64,000 bases of DNA from Adineta ricciae. Lineage: Eukaryota > Rotifera > Eurotatoria > Adinetida > Adinetidae. Below, piece by piece: positions 13,383 through 25,468 of this stretch. Position numbers and translations under genes: made by a program. The stretch is from NCBI GenBank assembly GCA_905250025.1, contig CAJNOJ010000335.1:39354-103353 (forward strand), read 5' to 3'. A model generated the notes under the pieces. That model did no database searches and was not told the origin of the DNA. It saw only the letters and a list, made by a program, of their open reading frames with translations. Within the stretch, counting starts at the first letter, position 1. Each line of letters starts with the position of its first letter.

Positions 13383-16300
13383 ATGAAAACTGTGATTTTC
13401 TTTTCACTGAATTATCAGTTTTTCTTTTGCTGTATGTACGTTCTAGTACTTCGTAACCTTGATCGTTATTTGTCTTAGTATTACACATTTGTTGTGATAC
13501 GAAATAAACTCAGCTATTGATTCAAACTTTCTAGTCAAATAGGATGGAAACGACAGGGACGTTCCATGCCTTCTCCTACCGTCGTACGATCAAAGGTTTC
13601 GACTTTCTTTTTTCCCAATCTAAAATGTCAGTTTTATCAAGCGACATCAAGACTTTTAAATAATAGATGACTTATGTCACCTTATTTTGACATTATATAA
13701 AACAAGAATACAATATAGGAAAATTTACCAATCGAATGACTTCTCGTTCTGCAAAAGGCCACCGAGAAGAAGAATTAACTCATAAATAGCTTAAAGCTGG
13801 TTACAATAGTTATTGTTTGAAGAATTAGATCAGTCGGTCTTTTTTCTCTCTTTCATCATTTTAATTATATTCCTCTTCTCGTATGGCTGTCTCACTTTCC
13901 GCGATTCCATTTAGCTAGTGCAGTCAGATATTTATCGTCATGATTTGTTATACATGTTATTTATCACAACATCAAGCAATTAAATAACATCTGGTGAAAG
14001 CTATAAAAACAACAATGAACATTTCTGTTACTCAACCTATTATGAATTCCAAAATTGACAAAGAGAGAAAAAGAGAGAAAACCAGTAGAGATAATTACCA
14101 ATCCTTTGAACTAGTCAGGTATTCTTCTTAGAAAGCTAGGCGCTTTTTTTTCTCTCGTCTCAAGTACAAAAAGCTAAATAAAGCTGAGTAAAAAGTCTTT
14201 GACAATGATCAAAATAAACTCTTCAATGACGTCAGCAATATCTCACTGTGACTTGATTTTGTTAATTAAATGCATTACTATTAAAAAAAACTATTTCTCT
14301 ATCTATCGAAGACAGTTCATAATCGAATGTACTTGTCTTCGCATTCGATTTCAGTCTTCGAACTTGCGTCCTTTGGTAGTTCTGATCTTGCAGCAGCTGA
14401 AACCTAATGAAAAAATATTAACACGACTTTAGTCCCCTCTTTGTATTTGCGCGTTTTTTGCTTCTTCTTCTTCTTCTTCTTCTTTTTTCCTTAGTTTTTC
14501 ACATCATACTTTCTCTTTTTCTTGCGTTTGACACACTCGAATTAGAATCGTCGTTAGTTCTCGCTTTTTTTTTTCTTCGGAAGAAAAACAGAGAGAAAAA
14601 GAGTAGGAAAAAAAAAGGAAAATGAGCATTGCATTAAAGCTACTGAAGAGAAAAACCTTTTCTCTATCTAAGGGAATCCCGATGCTGCGCGTTAATATTC
14701 TTGCGAGAATTTGGTAAGCACGTTCACAACGATCAGTAGAAATCAGAGCTCGTTTTCTGCGGACCGATGTCTGTAGCCGTGAAAGCGAGTTGTTGATCGA
14801 ACATATCTTCAGTTGGATATTCAGGAAAGTGTTGCCTATCAGTTAAGTTGACAGATCAACAAATGATGACTGAAAGAAACAAATGGCAACGGAAATCATC
14901 CGACAGGAAATACATGGGAGGGCATCGAGGGACTTCGAAGACAAAAGAGTCTCTAAGTGAGAAATAAAGACTTTGGAGAAGGAAGAGTTCGATTCGATCT
15001 TTTAGATTGATTTTATTACTACTGACAAAAAAAAGAGAGACTCGAACAGAGAAAGCTGCTTTCATGTACAGAAGCTCATATCTGCGCGCTCTGACTCGAG
15101 ACAGATTCTAGTCGAACTGGTTTTCATATTCTTTTATGATCATCAGAGTAACAACACATAATCGGAACTATTTAAGATGAATTAACGTTTTTCTCCTCGT
15201 TTTCTTTTTACACATCAAGTCCAATTCGATTAAAGTCGATATGCATTTCTTCTTTCTCCTACCAACAACTTCATTTTCTCTTTGCTGATCACTCTCCAGC
15301 CATCTTTCCTTATACGCATATTATCAACGGTCTAAACATTAATTTCCTCTTTTTTGTTTTTATTATTATTACAACTGATCAATTGCAAATATAGAAGAAA
15401 AGATACTGCTACTTGAAAGATGCTTGGTAAGTAAACAAAAAACAATATTGCATCGTGAGTAACGAAGCAAATCATGACACGATCTTCTGTTCAATACTCA
15501 AATGAGATTGAAAACATCGCTTTTATCTACTCGTAGCAAGTTTGTCAATCATCTTTAGATAATTGTTAGAAGGATAAATAGCATATGGAAAGAATAAATA
15601 ACAAACTAGTTATTGTTTATTTTAGTGAAAGATTTGATTAGAGAAATAATTATTCTCATGTGAAACTAGGCGAAATTTAGGAATTAGATGCGAAGTACGT
15701 AGATGATTGATTGCACGAATCGCATAGGATTAGTGTCGTGACTGCTGAGAGATAAAACGTGTTGTTCTTGTTGCGTTGTAAATATCTATATTCGGATTTT
15801 TTTTCAAGGTTTTTTAGTTTAAGTATGGTCATTACCAGGTGAATAGCGCCATCTGTAAACGATATTCTCATCTTATTGCAGTTTGCTTCTATCCATTGAA
15901 ACGTTTAATACTATGATAGTGTTTCAATTGTTATTTTTCTTCTTTATACTCCAAAACATCTATTGGTTCTTCTGATTCAATTGATCAATTGTTAATGTTA
16001 ATCAGTGAAGCGTTTTACTTGCTTATATATTGTGTTTATTTATTTATTTTTTCTAGTCCGCCCTGAAAATTTTCCCTCGCTCGTCGCAGTTCGGCTTCTG
16101 TATCGTTTATTATTAAGTTTTGAGCACAAGAAAGAGAGGGTTCATTTTTCTCATATCTCAGTTTGGATTTTCTTCTGCTTGTCTTCATGCAAACGGAAAT
16201 GAAATCTAAACTTAAGGATGTTCGCTAACATAGAGTTTATCGTTTAAAAAAAGAAATCTTTTTTTTTCGAACATTAACCGGAAATCAAACCATGTATACA

Positions 16301-17322
16301 TGCGATACTCCACGTCCTTGTGCATCGTAGTCGAGGTTTCTTTTTTTTGTATTATTAATAATGTCCTTGTCTCATCGAGCGGTGAGAAAAAGAAGAAGAA
16401 AAAAAGAAAGATAGATTCTTTGAGAATCAACGATCTTTGATACCCATTTGCATACATTAATCGAATCGAGTCGAGTGTTGTATATACGAAAAACAAAAGA
16501 AAGAAAAACGCTTCTCCGTATTATGTCATTATCAATCGAAAGAACAATCGATTTACTAGACAATATAATAATAACAAAGAAGAAACAGTATTTTACTTGT
16601 TTGTTATGTTTCTTTCTTTCCTTCTCTCATTCTCTCTATTAATATCTAAATATTGTTGATGGGTAGAAGGAGGAGGGAAAGAACGATGGTTCGCACTCAT
16701 TTAGTCCCTTGTCGATGATGTGAAAAGGAAAAAAAAATGAAAGAAAGCAAAAAGGCTTGCTGTTTGGCATACATGCTCCTATAACAACAACAACAGCATC
16801 GTCGACGATGCAAAAACAAATGCGAGTAAAAAAAGAAAAAAAGAAAGCTTATTACTTTCCTTCGTTTTTGTTTCTTTCTCGTTTTCTCTCTCTCTCTCTC
16901 TGCCTCTTCTTACGACAAGAAAAAAAAAACTTGATGATAAATGAATTTCTTTTGCTCTATCTCGTCGACATGCCGTGCACACACAAACATATACATTCAA
17001 CAGAAAAGAAGAAAGAAAGAAAAATATCGTTTCGTGTCTATGTGAAAAAAAAGCGAGGGAGAGAAAGAAAGTAGAAAATCTATTTTCATGCCCCAATGGA
17101 CGGTATGTGGTTCTGCATGAGTCTCTTTCCTCACTTTCTCAAAACGCATATATGCAGGTGTCCTTATTGATTACTATCTTATGAAGGATACATAATCATC
17201 GATTATTACGTCTCATTTCAGATCTATGTTCTTCTCTTGTCATGTTATTAGATCATTTATCAAAACAAAGACTATCAATGTTATTGAACTCTCGTTTTGA
17301 ATCTTCCTGATAGTAACAATCC
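13383..17322. other. Long gene-poor region upstream of calcineurin A
   Basis: This 3.9-kb stretch is the longest without a supported gene. It has a polyA signal for GTF3C1 at 13503, a TTC repeat (14462-14484), a CT run (16885-16901) and many pyrimidine/purine tracts. It probably holds the promoter and perhaps non-coding 5' exons of calcineurin A. Open frames here are low-complexity and lack family resemblance. Confidence 0.45.
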
Positions 17323-19951
17323 ATGGCAACCAATAACACAACTTCGAATAATGTTTCCACTTCCTCTTCGTCCACTCGACCCACAGCAACAAATCTCTCT
17401 TCATCACCGCCATCCACAACTGATGCAACATTACCAATGCCGACTGTTGAACGTGTCATGAAAAGTAAGCAGCGGATATTTCTATTGTTTGCGACTGCAT
17501 ACGAAATATGTCATCACTTATCTAGCCATTCCATGTCCACCAAATGCACGTTTAACAGCTTATGATGTATTCGATTCACGTGGAAAACCTCGCGTGGATG
17601 TACTAAAAACACATTTTATATCCGAAGGACGCGTCACTGAAGATGTAGCACTTAAAATAATTGAAGATGGTGCAAAGTTATTACGCCAAGAAAAAACTAT
17701 GATTGATGTCGAAGCGCCGATCACAGGTATTTCACGAATTTGCCGGAACGAATCCGTTGTTTCATCTCCAGCGAAATTTTAGTTTGTGGCGATGTTCACG
17801 GACAGTATTATGATTTAATGAAGTTATTCGAAGTGGGTGGTTCACCTGCGACAACTCGATATTTATTCCTGGGAGATTATGTCGATAGAGGCTATTTTAG
17901 CATTGAAGTAAGATTGATGAATCATCGATCGTTCGATATTGAAACATCTTCCCTTGTCTTTATTAGTGCGTTCTTTATCTATGGTCAATGAAGATTCTCT
18001 ATCCCACAACATTCTTTCTTCTACGTGGAAATCATGAATGTCGACATTTAACCGAATATTTTACTTTTAAAACTGAGTGTAAGTCGATGATTCACATGTT
18101 TTTATTTCGATCGTATGTTTATGGATTTATATATTCAGGTAAAATAAAATATACCGAACGTGTGTACAATGCATGTATGGAAGCATTTGATTGTTTACCA
18201 CTTGGTAAGAAAAAACGCTCTTATGAAACGTACTTCTCTTTTTATATAGAAACTTTTTCAGCTTCATTAATAAGTCTAAGTAGTTGACATAGAGAAAAAT
18301 TCGATCTATTTTTGTGTCTCGTTGTTGCACCTGATGAAATCGATTTCTTTCTTTAGCTGCTCTGATGAACGGTCAATTCTTATGTGTACACGGTGGTCTT
18401 TCACCTGAAATCCATACTCTCGAAGATATTAAAAGACTCGATCGTTTCAAAGAGCCACCTCCATACGGACCGATGTGCGATTTATTATGGTAAAATTCGA
18501 TAAACTTGCTATCTTTGTATTCCTTCTCTGAATCTGTCTGATCAGGTCCGATCCTCTCGAAGATTATGGTACTGAACGAACGACTGAACAGTATAGTCAC
18601 AATACAGTACGAGGTTGTTCTTATTTTTATAGGTATGTTTGTAGGTCAGCTTATTTCAATAATTGACATGTCATTTTCTTTAAAATAGTTATGCCGCATG
18701 TTGTGATTTTTTACAAAATAATCAATTGTTATCAATTATCCGTGCTCACGAAGCCCAAGATGCAGGGTAACATAGAGAAGCACTTTTCCTTACATCTGCA
18801 TGTACTTGTTTCGTTTTAATAGTTATCGTATGTATAAAAAATGTCAGAGTACCGGTTTTCCCAGTTTGATTACTATATTCTCTGCGCCCAATTATCTCGA
18901 TGTTTATAATAATAAAGCTGCTATTCTTAAATACGAAAATAACGTGATGAATATTCGTCAATTTAATTGTTCGCCCCATCCGTATTGGTTACCCAATTTC
19001 ATGGATGTTTTTACATGGAGTTTGCCGTTCGTTGGTGAAAAAGGTATGCTGACGAACTTAAGTCAAATCAATCGAAGTCATTCTGATGTTTTAGTTACTG
19101 AAATGCTTGCTAATATTCTCAATATTTGTTCTGATGAAGAATTAGGAAATGATAATGAACCGATTGACGAAGGTACGTTAATCTTCTTTTCAACAGGCTA
19201 GATGATCTTTTCTTGTGTTTTTTTTTCTCTAGTAGATGTGACAAGTGAAGGTAAGAAGATGAGCAGCTATTCTCGAGAGGATGACACATTTTTTCTCGTC
19301 TATTTTTCCATTTTAGCTGCATTAGCTGCACGCAAAGAAGTGATACGAAATAAAGTACGAGCGATCGGAAAGATGGTTCGCTATTTTGCCACATTGAGGT
19401 AAAACAGAGAAGTTCAAACGAAACAAAAATATGCAAATATTAATAATAATCATGTATTTCAGAGAACAAAGTGAAGATATTCTCACACTGAAAGGTTTAA
19501 CTCCAAGTGGCCAATTACCGCTTGGCACACTTGAAGGAGGAAAATCAACGATCGAACAAGGTAATCCAAAGTAACGAAAGAGACGAAAGGTTTCTTGATC
19601 GATTTCTTTCTAGCCAAACAATTGATTGCTGATAAGAAGAAAATCACATTCGAAGAAGCGAAACGCTTAGATAAAAGTAATGAGATTATGCCTCCATGGC
19701 AACAACTGCATCCGTCATCGTCGGGCTTAACGTCGGGCATTGGCTCGAGTGGCACAGCATCTTCTAATAGTGGCTCGTCGTCACCACGACCTAGTGGTAC
19801 CTCGTCCCCAGCCAATGCATTAGCTGATGCGTCGTCAAGTGTAACGACAAATCTCTTAATTGATTCAACAAATACAAATTGTAATGGTAATGATAAAACA
19901 TCTGGCAAACCTTCAACTCAACAATCATCATCACATCATCGAACGAAGTGA
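17323..19951 (+). CDS. PPP3C: Calcineurin catalytic subunit A (Ca2+/calmodulin-dependent Ser/Thr phosphatase 2B)
   Basis: Cytosolic phosphatase that, with calcineurin B and calmodulin, dephosphorylates targets such as NFAT. Fourteen exons join in frame (17323-17464, 17526-17726, 17783-17907, 17967-18078, 18139-18204, 18357-18489, 18546-18632, 18689-18766, 18823-19043, 19095-19172, 19233-19250, 19317-19398, 19463-19560, 19614-19951) to give 592 aa. Metal-binding motifs GDVHGQ, GDYVDRG and RGNHECR are intact, followed by the B-binding helix, the calmodulin-binding segment ([16 protein letters not shown]) and the autoinhibitory segment ([10 protein letters not shown]). An approximately 47-residue Ser/Thr/Asn-rich N-terminus and a long Ser-rich tail are unlike vertebrate forms. 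Exon 11 is only 18 nt. Which vertebrate paralogue it corresponds to cannot be said. Confidence 0.96.
19233..19250 (+). other. 18-nt microexon of calcineurin A with tandem acceptor
   Basis: The exon lies between GT-AG introns of 60 and 66 bp, after the calcineurin B-binding helix and before the calmodulin-binding region. The acceptor is TAGTAG, so splicing at either AG gives an 18- or a 15-nt exon, both in frame; skipping it also keeps frame. The added residues are VDVTSE or DVTSE. Confidence 0.65.
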
Positions 19952-21153
19952 AGATAAATTAGTTTATCTATAGTCTTCTTTTTTCTAGCGTGAATTAATT
20001 TGCATTCACTGATATAAATACGTTTTATGGGATGTTGATTGACCTATCAGCTATTCCAAGTTTTTCTTTCTTTTATTTTCTTCTTTTCTTTTTCTTTTTT
20101 TTTTTTTGTAAAAAACAAACAGTCGACAGACTACGTTTCTTTATTTTCGTTCCTCTATGCGCATGTCTAACTTTTTTCGTGATAAACTATAACGTTCATT
20201 TTTCTTTCTTCTTTTGTCGTCAGCATGTTCGAGCGGATGAGGAGAAGTCATCCTTGTATTAACCGTGTTTTTTCTTTAATGTTGTCCTGCGCTATGCTTT
20301 CGTCCGCGTTTTTGTTTCATTTTTTCTTCTTTCTTTCAAATTGGCTTCATACTTTCCACGATGATTATCAGCAAGATCGCATAGTTTTTCTCTTTTCTTC
20401 TCTATTTGTTTGTTTGTTCGTTGTGAGCGATGAAATTCCTACTTTTTTTTCGGTTTTTTCCTTTCCCTCTGTCTTTTATTCTTGTGGGCAAAATCAGCAT
20501 GACGACAATAACCAAAAAAAGAAGTATACGATGAATTTGTTCAATGAAAACAAAAATTCTTCTTTGAATATAAGCGAACTGAACGAAAGTCGACTGACAT
20601 GTTTTTTGTCACCAAACACCATATTACATATGTGATCTGACCATCGCGTTTACAACAATACCTTTTTACTTTTCATCAATGACTAAACAGAACTCGTGTC
20701 TTCATTTTTTATAAAAGTCAATTTTGTTATTCAATATCTGGTGTATGTGTCCATACTTGTCGGTATATATTGATACGCGAGATGGATTATGTTTCGTAAT
20801 CTTTCGGATTCGCTTACTTCCTTCCTTTGGTAGAAGGACAAGAGAAAAGGCCCGTTAGCAGATGATGAAATAACTTGAAAATCATTTAGTCGTAAGCTCA
20901 GTAATTATGGAAGTTATTGCTTGTAAATTATGAAATAATAATACCGACGAAATAGGCGTAGACAGTTATTGTTGCTCAAAGGAAAAATCCAAGAACAGGT
21001 TTTATCGATAAAACCGAAAGACGTAGAAGAAAAGTTTTCATTCACTTCTTTTTTTTGTTCTTTTTCGAACGTAAATACCGCACCTCTTAAACATTCGATT
21101 ATCCTTAGACATCGTAACTTTTACGACGCATCTACTCACGTGCACACGTTCGA
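19952..21153. other. Calcineurin 3' region, no gene seen
   Basis: A T-rich stretch of about 1.2 kb with long T and CTTTT runs (20040-20110, 20440-20460). An open frame at 20225-20635 is rich in Phe/Ser from the T-rich DNA and looks spurious. Probably 3' UTR plus the promoter of the next small gene. Confidence 0.45.
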
Positions 21154-21582
21154 ATGGCACAAAACACAAATCAACAAACGCCACCGTACGTCTTGCTTAA
21201 CTTCGTTTACGTTTAATAACACATGCTATGCCTTTTTCATCATAGACTGCATCCACCTTCCACCACTCCTTCACGACCACGGTTAATTTCTGAGCCGCCG
21301 GGTGCAGGGAACAACCTAAGTGCAGCTGAACGTTATATACGAGAACAGGCTGAAAAGGCAGGCGTGAACAATTGCTCATCCGACACACGTTCCACTGTAA
21401 GCAGTGCAACTAGTGTAACTCATAATCAGCTCATGGACGACTGGCGTGAAACGGAAATTAATAAAAGGCACATGAATGAACCATTTCGGTACAAATACGG
21501 CACACCACCGCGATCATTGAATCAAGGAACGAGCAGTCAGCCATCGTCAACTTCGCTTTTTCGGCATAAAAGCAAAAAATGA
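21154..21582 (+). CDS. Uncharacterised 122-aa protein
   Basis: Exon 1 (21154-21185) encodes MAQNTNQQTPP and joins across a 60-bp GT-AG intron to exon 2 (21246-21582) in frame. The product is polar and Pro/Ser/Thr/Asn-rich, with one likely helix (AAERYIREQAEKAG, about residues 33-46) and a basic end (RHKSKK). There is no signal peptide or membrane segment. I do not recognise the family. The helix and basic tail suggest a small scaffolding or nuclear protein, but that is a guess. Confidence 0.7.
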
Positions 21583-21957
21583 TTATTGATAATCGAATGA
21601 ACTCCAAAATATGATGCAAACTAAGATCATGCAATTAGACACAAGTTTTAAAAAAAGTAAGTGATGTGACTCCCTTTGATCGGTGTCTTCCGATTTTCTT
21701 TCTGTACATACGTGTGCTATATATGGTGATAACTGCAGTTTTAAAAATTTTTTTCTATACTTCATAGTAAAGTTATCCAAATCACGAACAAATGAAATGT
21801 ATGAATTCTCGTGTATCACATCGATTTACTTCTTTCAGACGCGATCAGTACGACATGATTGTTGAAAAAAAAGAGAGCAATAATTTACATAGAGAGGATT
21901 GATCGAAGGTTGAAAAAGCCCAGATAAATAGAACAAGATTTCTCTGACAGATATACT
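21583..21957. other. Convergent 3' region, no gene seen
   Basis: This 375-bp gap lies between the 3' ends of the 122-aa gene (+) and DNAJB9 (-). It should hold both polyadenylation sites. No other structure is visible. Confidence 0.5.
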
Positions 21958-22669
21958 CTAATGACACTCGGTTATTGTTGATACCGTATTTCCTTCACGT
22001 CGGGTTACAGTTCGACAATGTTGATTCGAGTGTTTCGACACTGTGTGGTGACTATCACCAAAACCATCGAACAGATTTCCAAAGCCGAAAGAATCTCCGC
22101 CGAAGCTGTGAATATTCGTTCCGAAGAAGTCATCATCATCATCAAACAGCGAGCCAAAATCGAAGTGAAAGCCCTGATGTGCTTGTTGATGTGCACGTTG
22201 ATGGGCACGTTGATGAGCTTGATGATGAGCATGATGATGAGCATTGTGATGAGCTTGGTGGAAAGAATCGAATTCTTTGAAGAAGTCGTGCATGTTAAAA
22301 TTGAAATCGTGAGAACCTCCATGCTGAGATGAGGAGGTAAACGATTGATGTCCTTGAGCATTGTATTGTCGGCGTTTCTCCGGATTACCCAACACATCGT
22401 ATGCTTCTGCTATAGAACGAAAGGTTTCTTCGGCTTTTGGATCTTTATTTTTGTCCGGATGGTATTTTAAAGCTAAATAATGACAGGAAGAGATTAGCTC
22501 GCTAGAAAATGTATCTTCTACACCGCATACCTAACTGGCGAAATTTCCGTTTTATTTCCTTTTCACTTGCATCTCGTTTGACACCTAAGATTTCATAATA
22601 ATCTTTGGCTGTTACTACAACTATACAAACAGCTAGCACGATAAATCGTATCAATGCAATGGTATTCAT
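21958..22669 (-). CDS. DNAJB9: ER-lumenal DnaJ co-chaperone, DNAJB9/ERdj4 type
   Basis: ER J-protein; the family stimulates BiP and promotes ER-associated degradation and IRE1 repression. Two exons (22669-22531 and 22472-21958, intron 58 bp) encode 217 aa. A signal peptide or anchor covers residues about 5-21, then a J domain (about 23-88) with HPD at 51-53. The C-terminal HCRTVTRREGNTVSTITEC matches the ERdj4 ending, including the two cysteines that flank it. The Gly/Phe region is replaced in part by a repeat of Ala-His-His/Gln units (encoded near 22173-22260), followed by an acidic DDDDD stretch. No KDEL-type signal is seen, as in vertebrate ERdj4. Confidence 0.93.
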
Positions 22670-23121
22670 TTGAATTCAGCTAGTTTCTCTCTATGATAGT
22701 TAGAATGTTGCTCTATAGCACAAAAATGTTATTTATTCCATCGGCTCGGCTGTCATACCTATTAGAAACTGCTATATGAGGTTGCTGTATACGATTAGCC
22801 ATTTATCGCTCCAACAGTGAATATACGACGCAAATGAAAGTGTTCGATAGATGTCGCGCTTGATGTGGAAATGTTCAAAACTACAAAATTATTTAAAAAT
22901 AAATTAGAAAAAATTAGATCTCATCCATCGATGTATAATCACTCGGGGAAAACGAATCTATTCGCCATCTTTGTCTCTCGTCCTCCATGTTGATGATATT
23001 TAAATGACTCAACGACCTACACATCTTTGTCATCATCAGTGCATTTTCCATCTTACGCCATTATCCGTCATTCACATTTTTAACATACACAAAACAAGTT
23101 AACACGAATCTTTTATTCAAT
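22670..23121. promoter_or_regulatory. Divergent intergenic region, DNAJB9 and 146-aa gene
   Basis: A 452-bp gap separates two head-to-head genes, so both promoters should lie here. I see no clear TATA box. An ER-stress element would be expected for DNAJB9, but no full CCAAT-N9-CCACG site was noticed. Confidence 0.4.
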
Positions 23122-23611
23122 ATGCCACAACAAACGGAAAATCTCTCATTTACCGTCGGTGATTTCGTCTCCGATATCGACTATTCAGAAGCCCGTCATG
23201 TCTTGGACTTAACAACAAGCAAACAAAAAGAACTTCGTCGACAACGTTCACAAACATTGTTTACACAATTACTCCTCAAACGAACTTATACACGCGTTTG
23301 CGAATTACTCGATTCTGAATGTACAGTCCAAAAGTCTTCTCCACTATCTATAATCGATACTAACAAACGCAAACTCTCCTCGGATGATCACCAAGTACCC
23401 TCATTGTCGGCGAAGAAAAGTAAACCTTCCGTCGATGCTGATGTTCTTCAGTTTCTTCGCGAACTCAATGCGGTTAAAGTTCTACCCAGGTATTGAGGAG
23501 AAATCGAATCTCGATAAGTATATCTACATAAAATTTAGTGATGACATCGAATTCTCTTCATGTTGTACTACTGTCTACGAAGCAAACCGGCCGATTGTAT
23601 GCGTTGTGTAA
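23122..23611 (+). CDS. Uncharacterised 146-aa protein, possibly SERTA-like
   Basis: Exon 1 (23122-23489) and exon 2 (23539-23611) join across a 49-bp intron in frame. The N-terminal third includes VLDLTTSKQKELRR followed by a Leu-rich helix ending KRTYTRV. This weakly recalls the SERTA domain (LRR, leucines, then TLRRI-like end), but the match is not firm. A Lys/Ser-rich stretch (NKRKLSS, AKKSK) could be a nuclear signal. A GTAAGT overlaps the stop codon, so a third exon ending near 23716 is possible and would change only the last residues. A polyA-like AATAAA lies at about 23714. Confidence 0.65.
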
Positions 23612-25468
23612 GTGAACATCAGACATTGAAGTTCTTCGGTGAATGATATCTCGTTTTCGTTTTTTTCGTTTCTCTTTGTTTTTGTTTACTTTATCAGATA
23701 TGTTCTAGTGTAAAATAAAACACGTCAGACAGTGTGCCTGATACCATATGCATGAATTTCCTTTCATGGTCAATGCAAGAGGATTACACATGTTTGTGAG
23801 ATGTTTTCTCCACGTTTTTCTCCCCGTTTTTATTTCTTATAGACGTGAAGAGGTATTGAAAGAGTTTGATGGAAAATAACACCAACCATACCGACGATTG
23901 GTATTAGTCGTGATAAGTTGTCTTTGTTTGACTTTTGATTAATTTTTAATTAAGCTCGACATATACAAAAGACTTCCGACTGGCAAAACAATGTCGACAA
24001 CGAGTCAACTAATAAACAGAGCAAGTTTGTGTCTCTCTTTATTATCATTATATTTTGATAAATGAAAATCTTCGCACTGGAAAAAGAATTATCATTCTAG
24101 AATCGACGAGTACTCCGATGATTGAAAAGAAGTATGTCAATATATTATTTATTAGTCTAACAGAAAGAATATTACTTTTTTTTTCTGTGGCTCGAAGTAA
24201 CGAGCGCACAAGTATCGGAACGAGGGTCAATTATCGATATTGTGAATCTAAATATGCATCTGCTGATTCTTCTACTAACCCGATTCTGTCTTTTATTTAT
24301 TTAATAAATATACGTCTCTAAGGCAAACATGTACGTGATTTCAAAGGTGATGCATTAGACAAGATAGCATATTTCAACAAAAATAAACATGTCGAATGGG
24401 AATCTTCTGTTTGTGACAAGACTACCCTAGAGAAGATGTATTCGAGCAAATGTTTCGGTAAAAATCAGCTAGACAGTTGTGCATGGTAAAGTAATCATCG
24501 AACTGAAAAAGAGATTAAGACCTTGAATGTTTGTTGCAAGGCGCATGTATTAACCAGATCTTAGTTGTAATTGATGTTATGGTCGATGTTAACATAATGG
24601 ATTTGTTTTAGCGAGAATAAAAGGATCTCAATCAGTCCGACGATTTATATTGAATAAGATGGCTCCTGAGATGCTATGATTCAAATCATATTAATCCATT
24701 AGAAATGCATTATTCAACGCGATACAATCAAGAACTGCAATTGCTATGTATGGTGTGCTGTGAGATGGGTTACAAGATCTTGATTAACATGTAAAAAACA
24801 AAAAAACATGCAAAAGTTGTTCGAGACATTAGTGACGATTCAACAGTGTCAATGGAGGTTTCGAGGGATTATCCGGTACGTTTCATCGGAGACAAGTCCT
24901 ATTGAAAGAAAATGTATATCGTTCAGAAATCTTCGATTGTTATTCTCTTTCATATGTATTCAGGTAGAAATAATGTCTTTAAAGGCTTAGCAGATATCAC
25001 TCCTTGATCTCGATTTATGATGATTAAACATCGTTGCACCTCTCTCTGAAGAAGTTTCCTCTCCGAAGTGCCGAGCCCATTTACGTATTACAATCTATCA
25101 TGTTCTTTTTCGTATCAATAATAATAAGGAAATTGACGTTGTCGTTGCCTCTCACTTGGACTTCTAGTTTTCAATGCGCAAAACATATTTTTGATGGAAA
25201 ACGTATTATTAAGCATTTCGGTGACCCGGATAATTATGCAGTTATTCTGTTTACTGATTCTATCAGCGAGAAGAAACACATAGCTGCTTGTTTCGAATTA
25301 CATCGGTAAGAAAAACAGAACATCGATAAACAGAAATTTCCTTGTTGTTTCGTCTGATAACAATTGCCTTGATTGTCTTCTAGACAGCGCTATTCTCGAC
25401 ACCGAAAATGCATTAAATCGTCTCTCAATATTGTTTTCCGACANNNNNNNNNNNNNNNNNNNNNNNNN
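23612..25468. other. Gene-poor region before the exchanger gene, with assembly gap
   Basis: No convincing gene from 23612 to about 25150. A possible exon at about 25156-25307 (with HFGDPDNYAVILFTDS) could splice across a 75-bp intron to 25384 and run into the N-run. It does not resemble the N-terminal half of Na+/Ca2+ exchangers and I cannot identify it. The N-run at 25444-25468 is a placeholder of unknown true size. Confidence 0.4.
25444..25468. other. Assembly gap (25 N)
   Basis: Run of exactly 25 N directly before the exchanger's cytosolic loop. A fixed-length placeholder is likely, so the missing DNA may be much longer and could hold the exchanger's N-terminal exons. Confidence 0.95.

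Noticed and set aside
16757-17096. Two overlapping 105-aa frames on opposite strands.
   Set aside because: Low-complexity Lys/Glu versus Phe/Ser frames from purine tracts; no homology.
20225-20635. 136-aa open frame downstream of calcineurin.
   Set aside because: T-rich DNA makes Phe/Ser/Leu-rich frames; there is no family resemblance and it lies in the expected 3' UTR.
21975-22332. Plus-strand open frames opposite DNAJB9 rich in Met/Leu/His.
   Set aside because: They are shadows of the Ala-His repeat of DNAJB9 in other frames.
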